From Cytophagales bacterium (GTDB lineage Bacteria > Bacteroidota > Bacteroidia > Cytophagales > Cyclobacteriaceae): DNA of 64,000 nt. The DNA is taken from the NCBI GenBank assembly GCA_033344775.1, contig JAWPMT010000005.1, positions 496,001 to 560,000 on the forward strand. Reading direction: 5' to 3'. The position numbers were made by a program, and so were the translations under genes. Under the pieces are notes generated by a model, which ran no database searches, was not told the DNA's origin, and saw only the letters and a list, made by a program, of their open reading frames with translations. Positions 28,092 to 37,294 of the stretch are shown piece after piece; position 1 is the stretch's first letter, and each line of letters starts with the position of its first letter.

Positions 28092-28900
28092 ATGGCTAAA
28101 GTATTCCGCAAAGCACGACAAGGATCATTGAAAAATCCAAGGTTAGAAAATACCTGCTTTATGCTTTAGGAGAGATCATTCTGGTCGTCATTGGTATTTT
28201 GATTGCTGTACAGATCAATTCGATCAGTCAAAATAAGAAACGGACGAAGCTTGAAAAGGTGTTACTTGCCCAGATCAAATTTGAGATCCTGGAAACCTTT
28301 GCAGACGTCTGGCGCGATGCAGGAATTTTAGAACAGGGAGCCAAAAGTCATCAGGACATCCTGCATTTCATTGAAGAAGACAGCCCCTACACAGACAGCT
28401 TATGTTTTGACTTTCACTGGATACAAATCGATGAGTACGTCTACCCTACCACGGCGGCATATGATCGATTGAAAGAAATGGGACTGGAACTGATCAGCAA
28501 TGATGAGATCCGTATTTTGCTGCAGTCCCTTTATGAAGGACACTTCCCCCGATTAAGAAAATTCAATTCCTTTACACCGGACATCACAACCACTTTTCAC
28601 GATTACTACCTCAACTCCTTTAAGCCCAATAGCGATCCGGATTTGTCATTTGATTTTTACTTCGAGGACGTTAAAGTAGGTAACCTAACTTACTCGGATG
28701 TGTATTATCAGTTTACTATGAATAATGGCCAGACCATCGGCTATAAACCCCTTGATTTTGAAGCCTTGAAAGATGATCCCAAATTCATGATGTTACTGGA
28801 CAAAACGAATCGCTACCGCATCAACCGGATCCGGCATTATACTTCAGTACGGTCCATCATCAAAGACGTGATCCATTTGATTGATCAGGAATTGGAATAG
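28092..28900 (+). pseudogene. DUF6090-family membrane-anchored protein with apparent frameshift
   Basis: The gene should begin MAKVFRKARQ at 28092. That frame runs to a TAG at 28167, while the rest (RIIEKSKVRKYLLYALGEI, a membrane segment IILVVIGILIAVQIN and ~220 further residues) is one base out of register. Restoring one A at about 28119-28121 (CAAGG to CAAAGG) joins the halves into a typical DUF6090 start. Without it the only start is a TTG at 28199 inside the membrane segment. It is either a single-base lesion, a sequencing error or frameshifted translation. Function of the family is unknown. Confidence 0.7.
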
Positions 28901-29022
28901 TCGCGCAGTGAACACTCACCGGGAACTTTTGGAGCTGATAGCCCATTTAGTTTCCATATATCTACCATCAATTTTTCCGGTGGGTATTTCCTCCATTATC
29001 ATATACTTGCAATAGCAACATC

Positions 29023-30873
29023 ATGGTGACCAAAATTTCAGAAACAGTAGTGCAAAAATTTATCGAGAACGTACTGAAAAACCTCCCCACGGATTGGTTA
29101 CGACTTACCACCCATCGGTTGGATATTTACCATGAAGAACTGGCCAAAACCGAGTTTTTGGAACATTTTGAGGCTTTGTATCAAAACAACGATACCAGCC
29201 AGGAATCATTGGCTTCACTTCCTACCGCGTTCGATTACATTCGACTTGGTCATCCCTTGTCTTGTGTCCTGGAATGGACCATTGCCAAATCCCACGACCT
29301 TAAGGCCGACCAGGTCATTAGCTTCTCCTCACAGGTGATGCCCTTGATGGCCATTCTGCGAAAGAACTTATTTGATCACAAGCCTACAAGAGTTTATGTC
29401 AAAGGGCAGTTACCACACGCATTTGATCTGGCGCTTGTCAAAGAAATTTATGGCTACAAGCTGGATGTACAGCAAGTATCCTCAATCCATGAAGTCGCCG
29501 CATTTGATGGTAGTTCGGTTTACATTTCCAACGACAATCTCACGAATGTCGAACTCACTCCGAACGTCGATTTTTTCCTACATATCGATGATCAGGTTGG
29601 AAGCGTGGTATTGATCAACGGTGAAGCCAATGAAAACCACATAGGTGAAATCCAGCACGTGCGACGAAGAGAAAGCATCGCGATGACACCCGCAGACTGT
29701 CATACCACGCTGCAAGAGTTTGTCGGGCAAACACCTGATCAGGAAACGATCAATGTACAAACTAGTAAGGCCAGTGTTGTTAACACCATCCAGTCAATCA
29801 CAGGTACATCCACCCATGCGCTGGTTGCTTCAAGCGGGCTATCCACACAATACGCTATCATGATGGGGCTTGTACATCATGCCAAAGAAAATTATCCTGG
29901 TAAACCCATACGGATAATCACCCCCCCTAATGCGTACGGTGGCACCAATGACCAGGCAAGACGCGTTGCGGCGTGTGTACCGAACACCGAAGTGGTGGAC
30001 CTGCATGTAGATGGCGGCAATGACATGAGTCGCAGTGTTAATTCGATACTCGATGAGGTAGCCAGGGAAGATGCGGTGCCTTTCATCATTGCTGAAATTC
30101 CGACCAATCCACGGGTAGAGGTTCCTGATTTGGAAAATTTAAGAGCAGCACTCAGTAAACAGCGCTCCAACGCAGTTGGACAGGTCGCTACCGCACCGGT
30201 TTTTATTTTGGATCAAACCTTCTGCCCCAATGTGCATTTCCTGCGCGATCAGGACATCCTGGCGGAAGTAAGTACATTAGCCTACATCAGTGGCTCCAAG
30301 TTTCCTAGCGGTGGATTATGCACCGCAGGGTACGTAGCGGCCAACAGCAAAGCGGAACGACTTTTAGCAACTATCGATACACATTTACAACTCTGCGATA
30401 ATGAGGCCACACATCTTCAATACGAAATTCTGGCGAAGCAAATGCCTTCTATGCTCGAGCGAATTGAAGGTGCTTACCAAAACACCCGTGAGTTCGTGAA
30501 TTTCATTCAGGAAACCTTACCTGAAGCAAAGATCAATTTCGTGTCAGAGGAATTGGCTCAAGAAGGATTTACCCCTTCAGTCTTTTCACTTGACCTTCCA
30601 ACCAAAGGAGATTCCGATGAAGTCAGAGAAGCTTATAAGAGAGACCTGAACCTTCAGCTCATCAATCTGATGATCGGAAACATCCCTCAGGAAAGTAAGT
30701 ATTGCGTGAGTTATGGCCAGCTGAAAGGATGCTACTGGACGATTCCGGCGACCTCCACACAGGGAACGACCAAAGAAGGGGACAAAGACTATATCGTCCG
30801 AGTAGCCTTGTCCGCAAACATGGATCTGGGGCGACACAAAGAAGTTTTTACTGAGTTTGTGAAGTCGATCTGA
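29023..30873 (+). CDS. PLP-dependent Cys/Met-metabolism-type enzyme with N-terminal extension
   Basis: 616 aa, much longer than the ~400 aa of cystathionine gamma-synthase relatives. The catalytic part spans about residues 240-616: HALVASSGLST (phosphate-binding), PPNAYGGTND, IAEIPTNPRVEVPDL, FILDQTF and the probable Schiff-base lysine Lys426 in ISGSKFPSGG. Residues ~65-150 (YIRLGHPLSCVLEW, ISFSSQVM) look like a worn copy of the same domain's opening. No signal peptide, so cytoplasmic. Substrate unknown; trans-sulfuration or lyase chemistry is likely. Confidence 0.8.
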   Translation: MVTKISETVVQKFIENVLKNLPTDWLRLTTHRLDIYHEELAKTEFLEHFEALYQNNDTSQESLASLPTAFDYIRLGHPLSCVLEWTIAKSHDLKADQVISFSSQVMPLMAILRKNLFDHKPTRVYVKGQLPHAFDLALVKEIYGYKLDVQQVSSIHEVAAFDGSSVYISNDNLTNVELTPNVDFFLHIDDQVGSVVLINGEANENHIGEIQHVRRRESIAMTPADCHTTLQEFVGQTPDQETINVQTSKASVVNTIQSITGTSTHALVASSGLSTQYAIMMGLVHHAKENYPGKPIRIITPPNAYGGTNDQARRVAACVPNTEVVDLHVDGGNDMSRSVNSILDEVAREDAVPFIIAEIPTNPRVEVPDLENLRAALSKQRSNAVGQVATAPVFILDQTFCPNVHFLRDQDILAEVSTLAYISGSKFPSGGLCTAGYVAANSKAERLLATIDTHLQLCDNEATHLQYEILAKQMPSMLERIEGAYQNTREFVNFIQETLPEAKINFVSEELAQEGFTPSVFSLDLPTKGDSDEVREAYKRDLNLQLINLMIGNIPQESKYCVSYGQLKGCYWTIPATSTQGTTKEGDKDYIVRVALSANMDLGRHKEVFTEFVKSI

Positions 30874-30884
30874 CTGGTATAGCG

Positions 30885-31820
30885 CTATTGTCCTTGTAAA
30901 TACCCGGCGAGTTCCATTGCCCAGGCAATACCCACGTGTATCATGACGCCTCCCCAAATATTTTTGGTTTTTAAGGCAATAACTCCCAGGATAAATCCCC
31001 CAAAGACAGAGCTAATGGTCTCCCCTATTGGCTTTCCAAAATGCAGGAATGCATAACTTGCTACCATTGCTAATACCACCTTCGGCCCTACTATGCGGTA
31101 AAAAGCGAGTATCAAAAACCCACGAAAAAACAGTTCTACTCCCAGGAAATTCATGGCATAAGACAGCTCATATCCCGCCACGGTCTTCCATGGTGACCAG
31201 CCAAAATGTTCTACAAGCTTATTGCCATAACTATACTTATATCTCGGATAGTACTCCTGGATTTCCGAGAGAAAAGAACCCGCAATAATCACCAGAATGG
31301 CTATGGCTAGTAATAGAAGATAAGTCCTTACAGCCACCTTATTCATCCTTAGGCCGTAATAATCGGCAGGTCGCTTCTCAATCCGTTGGTGAAATATCAG
31401 TAGAGGTAAAACGATGGTAAGTGGCGCCACACCCCAGAACAAAAGCTTGCTGTAATAGGACCTTTCATAGTAAGGAAAATCGGATAACCATGCATCAGGT
31501 GTGTAATACGATCGGTCCAATCCAAGTATCAAAAAACCAAAGACCAGCTTTATCCAAAATTCCCTACTGTTTATCCACCCTGGTGCTCCTTGATTACGAT
31601 GAATCAGCCAACACACAACTAAAAATGGGAAGCTTTGATAAATAGCCATAATCGGGAGCTGCCACCAACTTCTATAAAACTGGTCGATATACTGATCTTC
31701 AAAATCCAGCCAATAATTGATTGCAATTGCTACCGACAGAAACACCCCAATGTTAACAAACAGCCTCTGTTGATATTCCTCTATCCAATAAGTCTTCAAA
31801 TAACCATATATGACCTTCAT
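30885..31820 (-). CDS. CPBP-family intramembrane metalloprotease
   Basis: 311 aa with about eight membrane segments. The CPBP (CaaX/Rce1-like) motifs are in the C-terminal half: ELFFRGFL (the Glu...Arg motif, one Glu of the usual pair replaced), SYAFLHFGKP (His) and MIHVGIAW (His). Bacterial members process membrane or signal peptides, and some confer bacteriocin immunity. It converges with the PLP-enzyme gene 11 bp away. Confidence 0.85.
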   Translation of the reverse strand: MKVIYGYLKTYWIEEYQQRLFVNIGVFLSVAIAINYWLDFEDQYIDQFYRSWWQLPIMAIYQSFPFLVVCWLIHRNQGAPGWINSREFWIKLVFGFLILGLDRSYYTPDAWLSDFPYYERSYYSKLLFWGVAPLTIVLPLLIFHQRIEKRPADYYGLRMNKVAVRTYLLLLAIAILVIIAGSFLSEIQEYYPRYKYSYGNKLVEHFGWSPWKTVAGYELSYAMNFLGVELFFRGFLILAFYRIVGPKVVLAMVASYAFLHFGKPIGETISSVFGGFILGVIALKTKNIWGGVMIHVGIAWAMELAGYLQGQ

Positions 31821-31909
31821 GAAAAATGACTTAGCGCCTGTTTTAGTTGTTTTTTCATATTGAGGGATTGAGTCGTTTTACGATCCACCTCCTGGATCAT
31901 ATGCACATT

Positions 31910-32188
31910 TTAGTTATTCAAGTCAACGAATCTTCTCCACCCTAATTGTAGTGGGCAGGTCAACATTGATCGTCTTGTTGTAAAGACATCCTGATCATCA
32001 ATACCCTTAGTTCTCGTATCGATTCCATCGTAAAATGTACCCCTGTATGCACATGCTTGGGGAGTGATTTCAACAATTAACGCTTCCTTCATGTCGTAAA
32101 CATCTACGCTTTCATCTAGTTTTGCGCAAACAGAAGCACACTTAGGCTTTCGTTCAAAACAACTAATATCAAAATTTTTATCGCACAC
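31910..32188 (-). CDS. possible small Cys-containing protein or gene remnant
   Basis: 92 codons from a GTG directly after an in-frame stop. It has six cysteines (CDKNFDISC, KCASVC, ACAYRG, LTCPLQLGW) and codon use like its neighbours, but no signal peptide and no recognised domain. Its start would lie 11 bp from the divergent hydrolase gene. It may be the 3' end of an eroded secreted protein, since the segment 31821-32199 otherwise holds no gene. Confidence 0.35.
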   Translation of the reverse strand: MCDKNFDISCFERKPKCASVCAKLDESVDVYDMKEALIVEITPQACAYRGTFYDGIDTRTKGIDDQDVFTTRRSMLTCPLQLGWRRFVDLNN

Positions 32189-32199
32189 TCATTTTCAGT

Positions 32200-32988
32200 A
32201 TGAAACAACTTCTACTTATTATTCTCTTTGTAATGAATCAATCACTTTTCGCACAGCAACCCAAAAAATCAGCAACCCTATCCATCAATGGGAAAACAAT
32301 TTATTATGAAGTGTATGGCCAAGGTGAACCTTTGATCCTATTGCATGGCTACAGCCTCTCTTCGGCTTCCTGGCATGACTACATTGCTGATTTTAGTGAC
32401 AGTTATGAACTCTATCTTATTGACCTTACCGGGCATGGAAAGTCAGCCCCCTTCAGTGAACAGTTGTCCATCCGAAACGTCGCTAAAGATCTCAGCAAGC
32501 TACTCGAGTCCCTTAAACTAGATCAGATCAATGCCATAGGGTTCAGCTTTGGTGGAGATGTACTTTATCAACTGGCGTTACTAAAACCAGATTTGATCAC
32601 TTCGATGATCACGATTGGCGCCGTAGGTACATGGGACATCAATGATTTCCCTCAATACCTTGAAGTTTATACTTACGATCAGAAGGAAAAATTTCCCTGG
32701 CTTCAAAATGCTCATGCTTCGGATAAGCATGTCAGAGGAATTCTGGATCAGTTTCAATATTATACGGTCCGATTATCCAATGAAGAAATCAGTCAGATTC
32801 AGGCCGAAGTAATGATCATTATCGGTGATGATGACGAAGGAATGGATCTCAAAGAAGTCGCCAGGATGAAGGAATTCCTTCCGAGTTCAGACATCTGGAT
32901 TCTTCCTGATGTTGCTCATGGAGCACATGAAGGCGAAAACAAGGCTGAGTTTTTGAAGAAAGCGAAAAAGTTCTTGTCTAAGCAATAA
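32200..32988 (+). CDS. exported alpha/beta hydrolase
   Basis: 262 aa with signal peptide (cleavage after SLFAQ). The fold is complete: oxyanion HGYSLSSASW, DLTGHGKSAPF, nucleophile elbow GFSFGGD (Ser about 118), acid in IIGDDDEGMD and catalytic His in VAHGAHEG. Such enzymes hydrolyse esters or similar bonds, and the substrate is not evident. A hairpin (TGGGCCG 33005-33011 with CGGCCCA 33022-33028) follows the stop. Confidence 0.9.
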   Translation: MKQLLLIILFVMNQSLFAQQPKKSATLSINGKTIYYEVYGQGEPLILLHGYSLSSASWHDYIADFSDSYELYLIDLTGHGKSAPFSEQLSIRNVAKDLSKLLESLKLDQINAIGFSFGGDVLYQLALLKPDLITSMITIGAVGTWDINDFPQYLEVYTYDQKEKFPWLQNAHASDKHVRGILDQFQYYTVRLSNEEISQIQAEVMIIIGDDDEGMDLKEVARMKEFLPSSDIWILPDVAHGAHEGENKAEFLKKAKKFLSKQ

Positions 32989-33004
32989 GGCCCTAAAGGT
33001 ATTT

Positions 33005-33028
33005 TGGGCCGCAAAATCTTACGGCCCA
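33005..33028. terminator. hairpin between convergent genes
   Basis: TGGGCCG and CGGCCCA form a 7-bp GC-rich stem with a 10-base loop between the convergent hydrolase and peroxiredoxin-like genes. Neither side has a long T-run, so termination strength is uncertain. Confidence 0.45.
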
Positions 33029-33087
33029 GGTAAAAGCATACAACATCATGGGAGCTGTTGCCAAGCTTGACCATCTTCTAATGATAC

Positions 33088-33741
33088 TTAAGCTATTGCG
33101 CTTTGTTTAGCTAAAACCTCCAGGATGGTTTCCGGATCCAGTCTCTCTGTATAATCTTCCGGAATAAAACTGTAAATGATCTCTCTCTGCTTATTGATCA
33201 CATATGTGGCAGGCATCGGGAGTTCATAATCCTGATTTCCATTGTGTTGATCTACCTTCAGATTGAAGCTATGGTACACTTCCTGTAGGTCTGCTGGCAT
33301 TTGAAATACCAGGCCTAATGATTTGGCATACGTATTATCAATATCACTCAGTACGGTGAATGACAATTCATTTTTCTCCGATGTACTTAATGAATTGTCA
33401 GGTGTTTCAGGTGAAATGGCCACTAATTCAGTATTCAAGCCTTCCAATTGAGGTAAAACACTTTGCAAGGCTCGTAATTCAAAATTGCAATATGGGCACC
33501 ATCCCCCTCGATAAAAGGAGACCACCAAAAAGTCTGAAGTAAATCCTTCCAGAGAGATGTTTTTACCATTCACATTGGGAAGGTTAAATGCCGGAAATAA
33601 ATCTCCTTGCTTCACTGCTTTTTTACTCAAGCCTTGTTCTTTTAATGCATTGGTACTTCCGATCATAACTGCCCACTTTTCTGCCGGAATTTTTTGAGCA
33701 CTGGCTGCTTTTTTTGCTGCTAAAGTTGCGGTCAAACTCAT
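33088..33741 (-). CDS. AhpC/TSA-type peroxiredoxin-like protein
   Basis: 217 aa from the ATG at 33741 (MSLTATLAAKK). An in-frame upstream start at 33798 would add 19 Cys-rich residues and is less likely. The thioredoxin fold shows GDLFPAFNLPNVNGK, VSFYRGGWCPYCNFELRAL (redox C-x-x-C), AISPETPDNSL and MPATYVINKQ. Alkyl-hydroperoxide reductases of this branch reduce peroxides in the cytoplasm. It follows an AraC regulator in the same direction with a 109-bp gap, suggesting linked control. Confidence 0.88.
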   Translation of the reverse strand: MSLTATLAAKKAASAQKIPAEKWAVMIGSTNALKEQGLSKKAVKQGDLFPAFNLPNVNGKNISLEGFTSDFLVVSFYRGGWCPYCNFELRALQSVLPQLEGLNTELVAISPETPDNSLSTSEKNELSFTVLSDIDNTYAKSLGLVFQMPADLQEVYHSFNLKVDQHNGNQDYELPMPATYVINKQREIIYSFIPEDYTERLDPETILEVLAKQSAIA

Positions 33742-33850
33742 GATGATATTTTTTAGGGTTAATTCAATTTTACGAGGACAAAAGTCGCATGGACACATCT
33801 GCGAGAAAATGGAAGAAATTTCTAAATGATGGAAAAAATTCCCACCGGAA

Positions 33851-34582
33851 TTACACCGTCAGCATGGACTCCCGGTATTGCGTGGGGGTCATGTCCGTGT
33901 TCTTTTTAAAATATTTAATGAAGTAGTACGGATCATCGAATCCCAATTGGTAGGCAATCATCTGACTGGTATCATCCGTATGCGTGAGTTTGTGCTTGGC
34001 CCTATCGATAACTTTTTTAGTAATGAAACTACAAGGGGTTTTATTCTCTTCTTTCCGCACTTCACGGATCAGTTTCTTCAGAGGAATTCCCATCATTTCT
34101 GCATAAGTACCTGCACAGTAGTTTTGTTCGATGTGCTGATCGATCAAATCAGAGAATTGCGCAACGGTAGATAATTCATCTTGGGCATGCTCGTGATCCT
34201 TGAGAAGCTCACTCCAGCAGATATGCGTATAGCTTGCCGCTAATCGATCTTTGTCATTTGCTTCCAGTAGCGAGGTGATGAAATTTCTCTTGGCCTCAGG
34301 GGCTCTTAAGGTAATGGGGTTGAAAAAAGCCTTTATATCTGAAAGTTGATCCTTTATTTCAGGAAAGTCGTTCAAAAACTCACTGCTTAACGTCAACACA
34401 AATCCTTCCAGAAATGGTGATGCTGCAATGATTTCAAAAGGTTGATCAAAAAAGAAAAAGCTCCTGGCAGGAATAGCAAAGCTGGATGCGCCTTGCTCAA
34501 TGGTAATGCTACCATTCAATAATACACAGACATTGAATGCCGAGGTATTGACCTGGCTGTTGTTCGTAATAGGAAAGATCAT
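33851..34582 (-). CDS. AraC-family transcriptional regulator
   Basis: 243 aa. The N-terminal half is a cupin-like ligand domain (FNVCVLLNGSITIEQG, ARSFFFFDQP). The C-terminal ~95 residues carry two helix-turn-helix motifs (YAEMMGIPLKKLIREVRKE and IAYQLGFDDPYYFIKYFKKNTDMTP). It is placed upstream of, and collinear with, the peroxiredoxin-like gene, its likely target. No membrane segment. Confidence 0.9.
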   Translation of the reverse strand: MIFPITNNSQVNTSAFNVCVLLNGSITIEQGASSFAIPARSFFFFDQPFEIIAASPFLEGFVLTLSSEFLNDFPEIKDQLSDIKAFFNPITLRAPEAKRNFITSLLEANDKDRLAASYTHICWSELLKDHEHAQDELSTVAQFSDLIDQHIEQNYCAGTYAEMMGIPLKKLIREVRKEENKTPCSFITKKVIDRAKHKLTHTDDTSQMIAYQLGFDDPYYFIKYFKKNTDMTPTQYRESMLTV

Positions 34583-34734
34583 TTGTGGGCAATAGATCGT
34601 GGAACCAAAACCTTAACAAAATTCAAGCTCAACAAATTCCCTTCGCAAATACTACCTATTCTACTTTCAATAAATCAAATGAGATCAATTGGTGGATATA
34701 TCATATCTTGTCCTCCAGTACAACTAATTTCTAA

Positions 34735-35457
34735 ATGAGCAGAAGGAATCTTTTTACCGACAAATTTCAAAATAAAAGCAACGAGGAACTTAGAGACATT
34801 GTCAACAATGAAAGCAACTTCCAGAAGGATGCTGTGCTTGCGGCCATTTGGCTGTTGGAAGAACGAGGAGACTTTTCCGAAGCGGATGAAGTAACGAAGC
34901 ATTCACTGGAAGCTGAAAGTGAGCAAAAGCAAGCCGAAGAACTGAAAGAACAGAAATATGCTACCTTTTGGGAAAGATCCATTGCTGCTGGCATTGATGG
35001 CGTTGTTTTGACACCCATAGGATATCTACTCAACTACTTAACAGGGTCAGAAATAGGAACGATTGTCGTGATCGGCAATCTCCTCAACAATTTCTTCCCT
35101 TACCTCTATTCTATCTTCTTCCATGCACGCTATGGACAAACAGTTGGAAAAATGGTGATGGATTTGAAAGTCGTGGATCATAAAACTGAAGAAGCAATCG
35201 GACTCACACAAGCCTTCAAAAGAGATAGCGTACCTGTCGCATTGATCTTACTATTATCCTTATATCTCTCAATTGCAGTTGGCAGCCTCGATTCATTCGA
35301 AATCATTGCGAACCCTTCAGCTATCGCAACACTGGTTTTTGTCGGTATTCTTTCTATTATTTGGGCGTTGCTGGAAGTAATTTCCATGTTATTTAACGAA
35401 AAGTTCAGGGCCATACATGATTTGATCGCCGGAACAGTTGTTGTGCATTCAGATTAA
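34735..35457 (+). CDS. RDD-domain membrane protein
   Basis: 240 aa. The first ~75 residues are soluble, helical and charged. The RDD domain follows: WERSIAAGIDGVV (Arg, Asp), GQTVGKMVMDLKVVD, FKRDSVP and KFRAIHDLIAGT. About four membrane segments. RDD proteins are implicated in ion transport or membrane stress, but the specific role is unknown. Its stop overlaps that of the convergent gene by four bases. Confidence 0.88.
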   Translation: MSRRNLFTDKFQNKSNEELRDIVNNESNFQKDAVLAAIWLLEERGDFSEADEVTKHSLEAESEQKQAEELKEQKYATFWERSIAAGIDGVVLTPIGYLLNYLTGSEIGTIVVIGNLLNNFFPYLYSIFFHARYGQTVGKMVMDLKVVDHKTEEAIGLTQAFKRDSVPVALILLLSLYLSIAVGSLDSFEIIANPSAIATLVFVGILSIIWALLEVISMLFNEKFRAIHDLIAGTVVVHSD

Positions 35458-36251
35458 TCGAAACCCAATAGTTGCTTCAACCTATCCTGCGGAACGACCT
35501 CTTCAAGATTCAGCAGCCTGATGTCATTCCTCTTTTTCAACGCTCTAAGGAACCATCCTTTGTGCCCGGCGCCATAGGTAATGACTACTCTTTTTCCCTG
35601 ATTCGTGTATGCATCAAGGGCTTGGGCAATGTAGGAATAATGCGCCTCATTAATGTTGTCCCAACCACCATCACCCAACTCTTCGTTGAACAATTCATTG
35701 TAGACACTTAACCTGATCTCTGCAAGACTATCATACACTGTCGAGTTGATCCAGTAAGGATCATACCTCATTCCTGTTAATTCCATTAAGGAATCAGATA
35801 ATTGTCCCGCTTTCCGATATCGCGCCCAATCCTCCGCCCTTTCCGGGTCCTGACTGATTTCCCTCAACTTTTTACTTCTGGCATCTGCCATTGGTCGGGT
35901 CCACCCTGCAGTGGGGATAATCTCAAAATCCATCTCTTTCGATAAAGGAAAAACAACGTCGATGTATTCTGGGAAACGGATCACTCTTGGTTCCTGAATG
36001 CTATCGGTCTCTTTGAATTCCTTCATGGCGATCGGAAAGCGATCTGGTGGAATTTCGGTGAGAATGATGTCAGGATCAATCTCTTTGATAAAAGCGGTCA
36101 GCACATCAATGCCAAATTCGGGTTGGGTCAAATGACCACTATGGATCATCCCAAATACCAACACTTCATTTCTTAGGTCTTTTTCTTCTGGTGGTTTGGA
36201 AGGAGTCGAACAAGCAATAAGGAATAGAAGGAAAACGGAAAGATATTTCAT
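35454..36251 (-). CDS. TraB/TIKI-like lipoprotein
   Basis: 265 aa from the ATG at 36251, chosen because it gives a lipoprotein signal (FLLFLIAC); the frame is open further upstream but without such a signal. The mature part has LVFGMIHSGHL, EIDPDIILTEIPPDR and a late VITYGAGHKGWFLRAL, the two histidine positions and central Glu expected of TIKI/TraB-like peptidases. It should sit on the periplasmic face of a membrane. Activity is inferred from motifs only. Confidence 0.65.
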   Translation of the reverse strand: MKYLSVFLLFLIACSTPSKPPEEKDLRNEVLVFGMIHSGHLTQPEFGIDVLTAFIKEIDPDIILTEIPPDRFPIAMKEFKETDSIQEPRVIRFPEYIDVVFPLSKEMDFEIIPTAGWTRPMADARSKKLREISQDPERAEDWARYRKAGQLSDSLMELTGMRYDPYWINSTVYDSLAEIRLSVYNELFNEELGDGGWDNINEAHYSYIAQALDAYTNQGKRVVITYGAGHKGWFLRALKKRNDIRLLNLEEVVPQDRLKQLLGFD

Positions 36252-36371
36252 TTGTAGCCGTAAAAAATATGTGGACTTGAAGTTAGTGTTTCGACTGTGT
36301 TCCTTCGCATTTAACACGTCCTCAATAGGACATGTAGGCTCCTTTTTGTGCATGTACCAACCAACGTCACT

Positions 36372-37289
36372 CTAAAACACTAAATGGGCTTTCTCCTGGG
36401 CGATACCGAAAGTTACCGTGCTCCCCGCATTGAAAGCCATGAAATCGGACTCAATGCCATCACTGAAGATAACACCATTCGAAGGCATCTGGGAGGTGAC
36501 TTTCAGTGGGTTGCCCTGGTAAATATTCCCATAACCAATATTGGTTCCTGTTGTCTTGCTTAGAAAGGGTTCTCTTACCACAAAGACCAACTTTTCATCT
36601 TCCCAACCCAATTGCGTTTGTGGAATCTTTCCATTTTGATCTCCACGGATATTTCTGGCCATGTTGAACACAGAACTTAACCAGCCCGTGGAACCCACAC
36701 CCGTAGAAATAAGGATACCACTCGAAGATTGAAGCTCTGTTTTACCCTTATAGCTAATTTCATATCTGGAAGAAACATGAGATGCGGCTCCCAAATAGAA
36801 ATCATTGAAAGCTAATAATCGTTGACCGTCACTCAGCAAGGCCTCTGCCAAGGTCACGCGCTTAATATGATGCTGATCCTGTACCAAATCCTGTAGCGCT
36901 TTCTGAACCGTGTCCACTTGATAAGGAAGCAGGATCCCATCATACTGGTCGGGATTTGGATTGATGGCAACAACAGGTAATGATTTGACATATTTCGCCG
37001 TATTGGCTACCAACCCATCCTGACCAATTACCATGATCAGATCTTGTTCAGAAAACAGGTAAGTAGGTAGAAAAGAACGATCAATGACCTTAGTTTTCCA
37101 TCGTAGACTGACGGTTTCCTGTGTTTGCTTCAGCACTTCATAAAAGCGAATGTGCTCATCTTCATAAAACTGAAAATCTCCGCCAGACTGTTCCAAATAA
37201 AACCGAGCCTGAGCTTTAGAATTGAATCGTTCGATCAATTGCTCAAGCCTGGTTTTATCCCGGATAATGATGACTTTTTCAAAATCCAT
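36372..37289 (-). CDS. NAD-kinase-like protein
   Basis: 305 aa. The ATP-NAD kinase fold is visible: VIGQDGLVANTAKY near residue 87 (the canonical GGDG is GQDG here), FNDFYLGAAS near 161 (the NE/ND motif), ILISTGVGSTGWLSS (192-206) and a C-terminal IFSDGIESD. Cytosolic, no signal. NAD kinase makes NADP from NAD. The altered GGDG and the company of an SPFH protein suggest either a specialised NADK or a nucleotide-binding sensor. It starts five bases after the SPFH stop, so they are one operon. A separate housekeeping nadK would be expected elsewhere. Confidence 0.8.
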   Translation of the reverse strand: MDFEKVIIIRDKTRLEQLIERFNSKAQARFYLEQSGGDFQFYEDEHIRFYEVLKQTQETVSLRWKTKVIDRSFLPTYLFSEQDLIMVIGQDGLVANTAKYVKSLPVVAINPNPDQYDGILLPYQVDTVQKALQDLVQDQHHIKRVTLAEALLSDGQRLLAFNDFYLGAASHVSSRYEISYKGKTELQSSSGILISTGVGSTGWLSSVFNMARNIRGDQNGKIPQTQLGWEDEKLVFVVREPFLSKTTGTNIGYGNIYQGNPLKVTSQMPSNGVIFSDGIESDFMAFNAGSTVTFGIAQEKAHLVF

Positions 37290-37294
37290 GTCCC

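Noticed and set aside
28092-28169. Short 25-codon ORF as an independent peptide gene
   Set aside because: The reading frame continues in the next frame as a DUF6090 start, so it is better explained by a frameshift.
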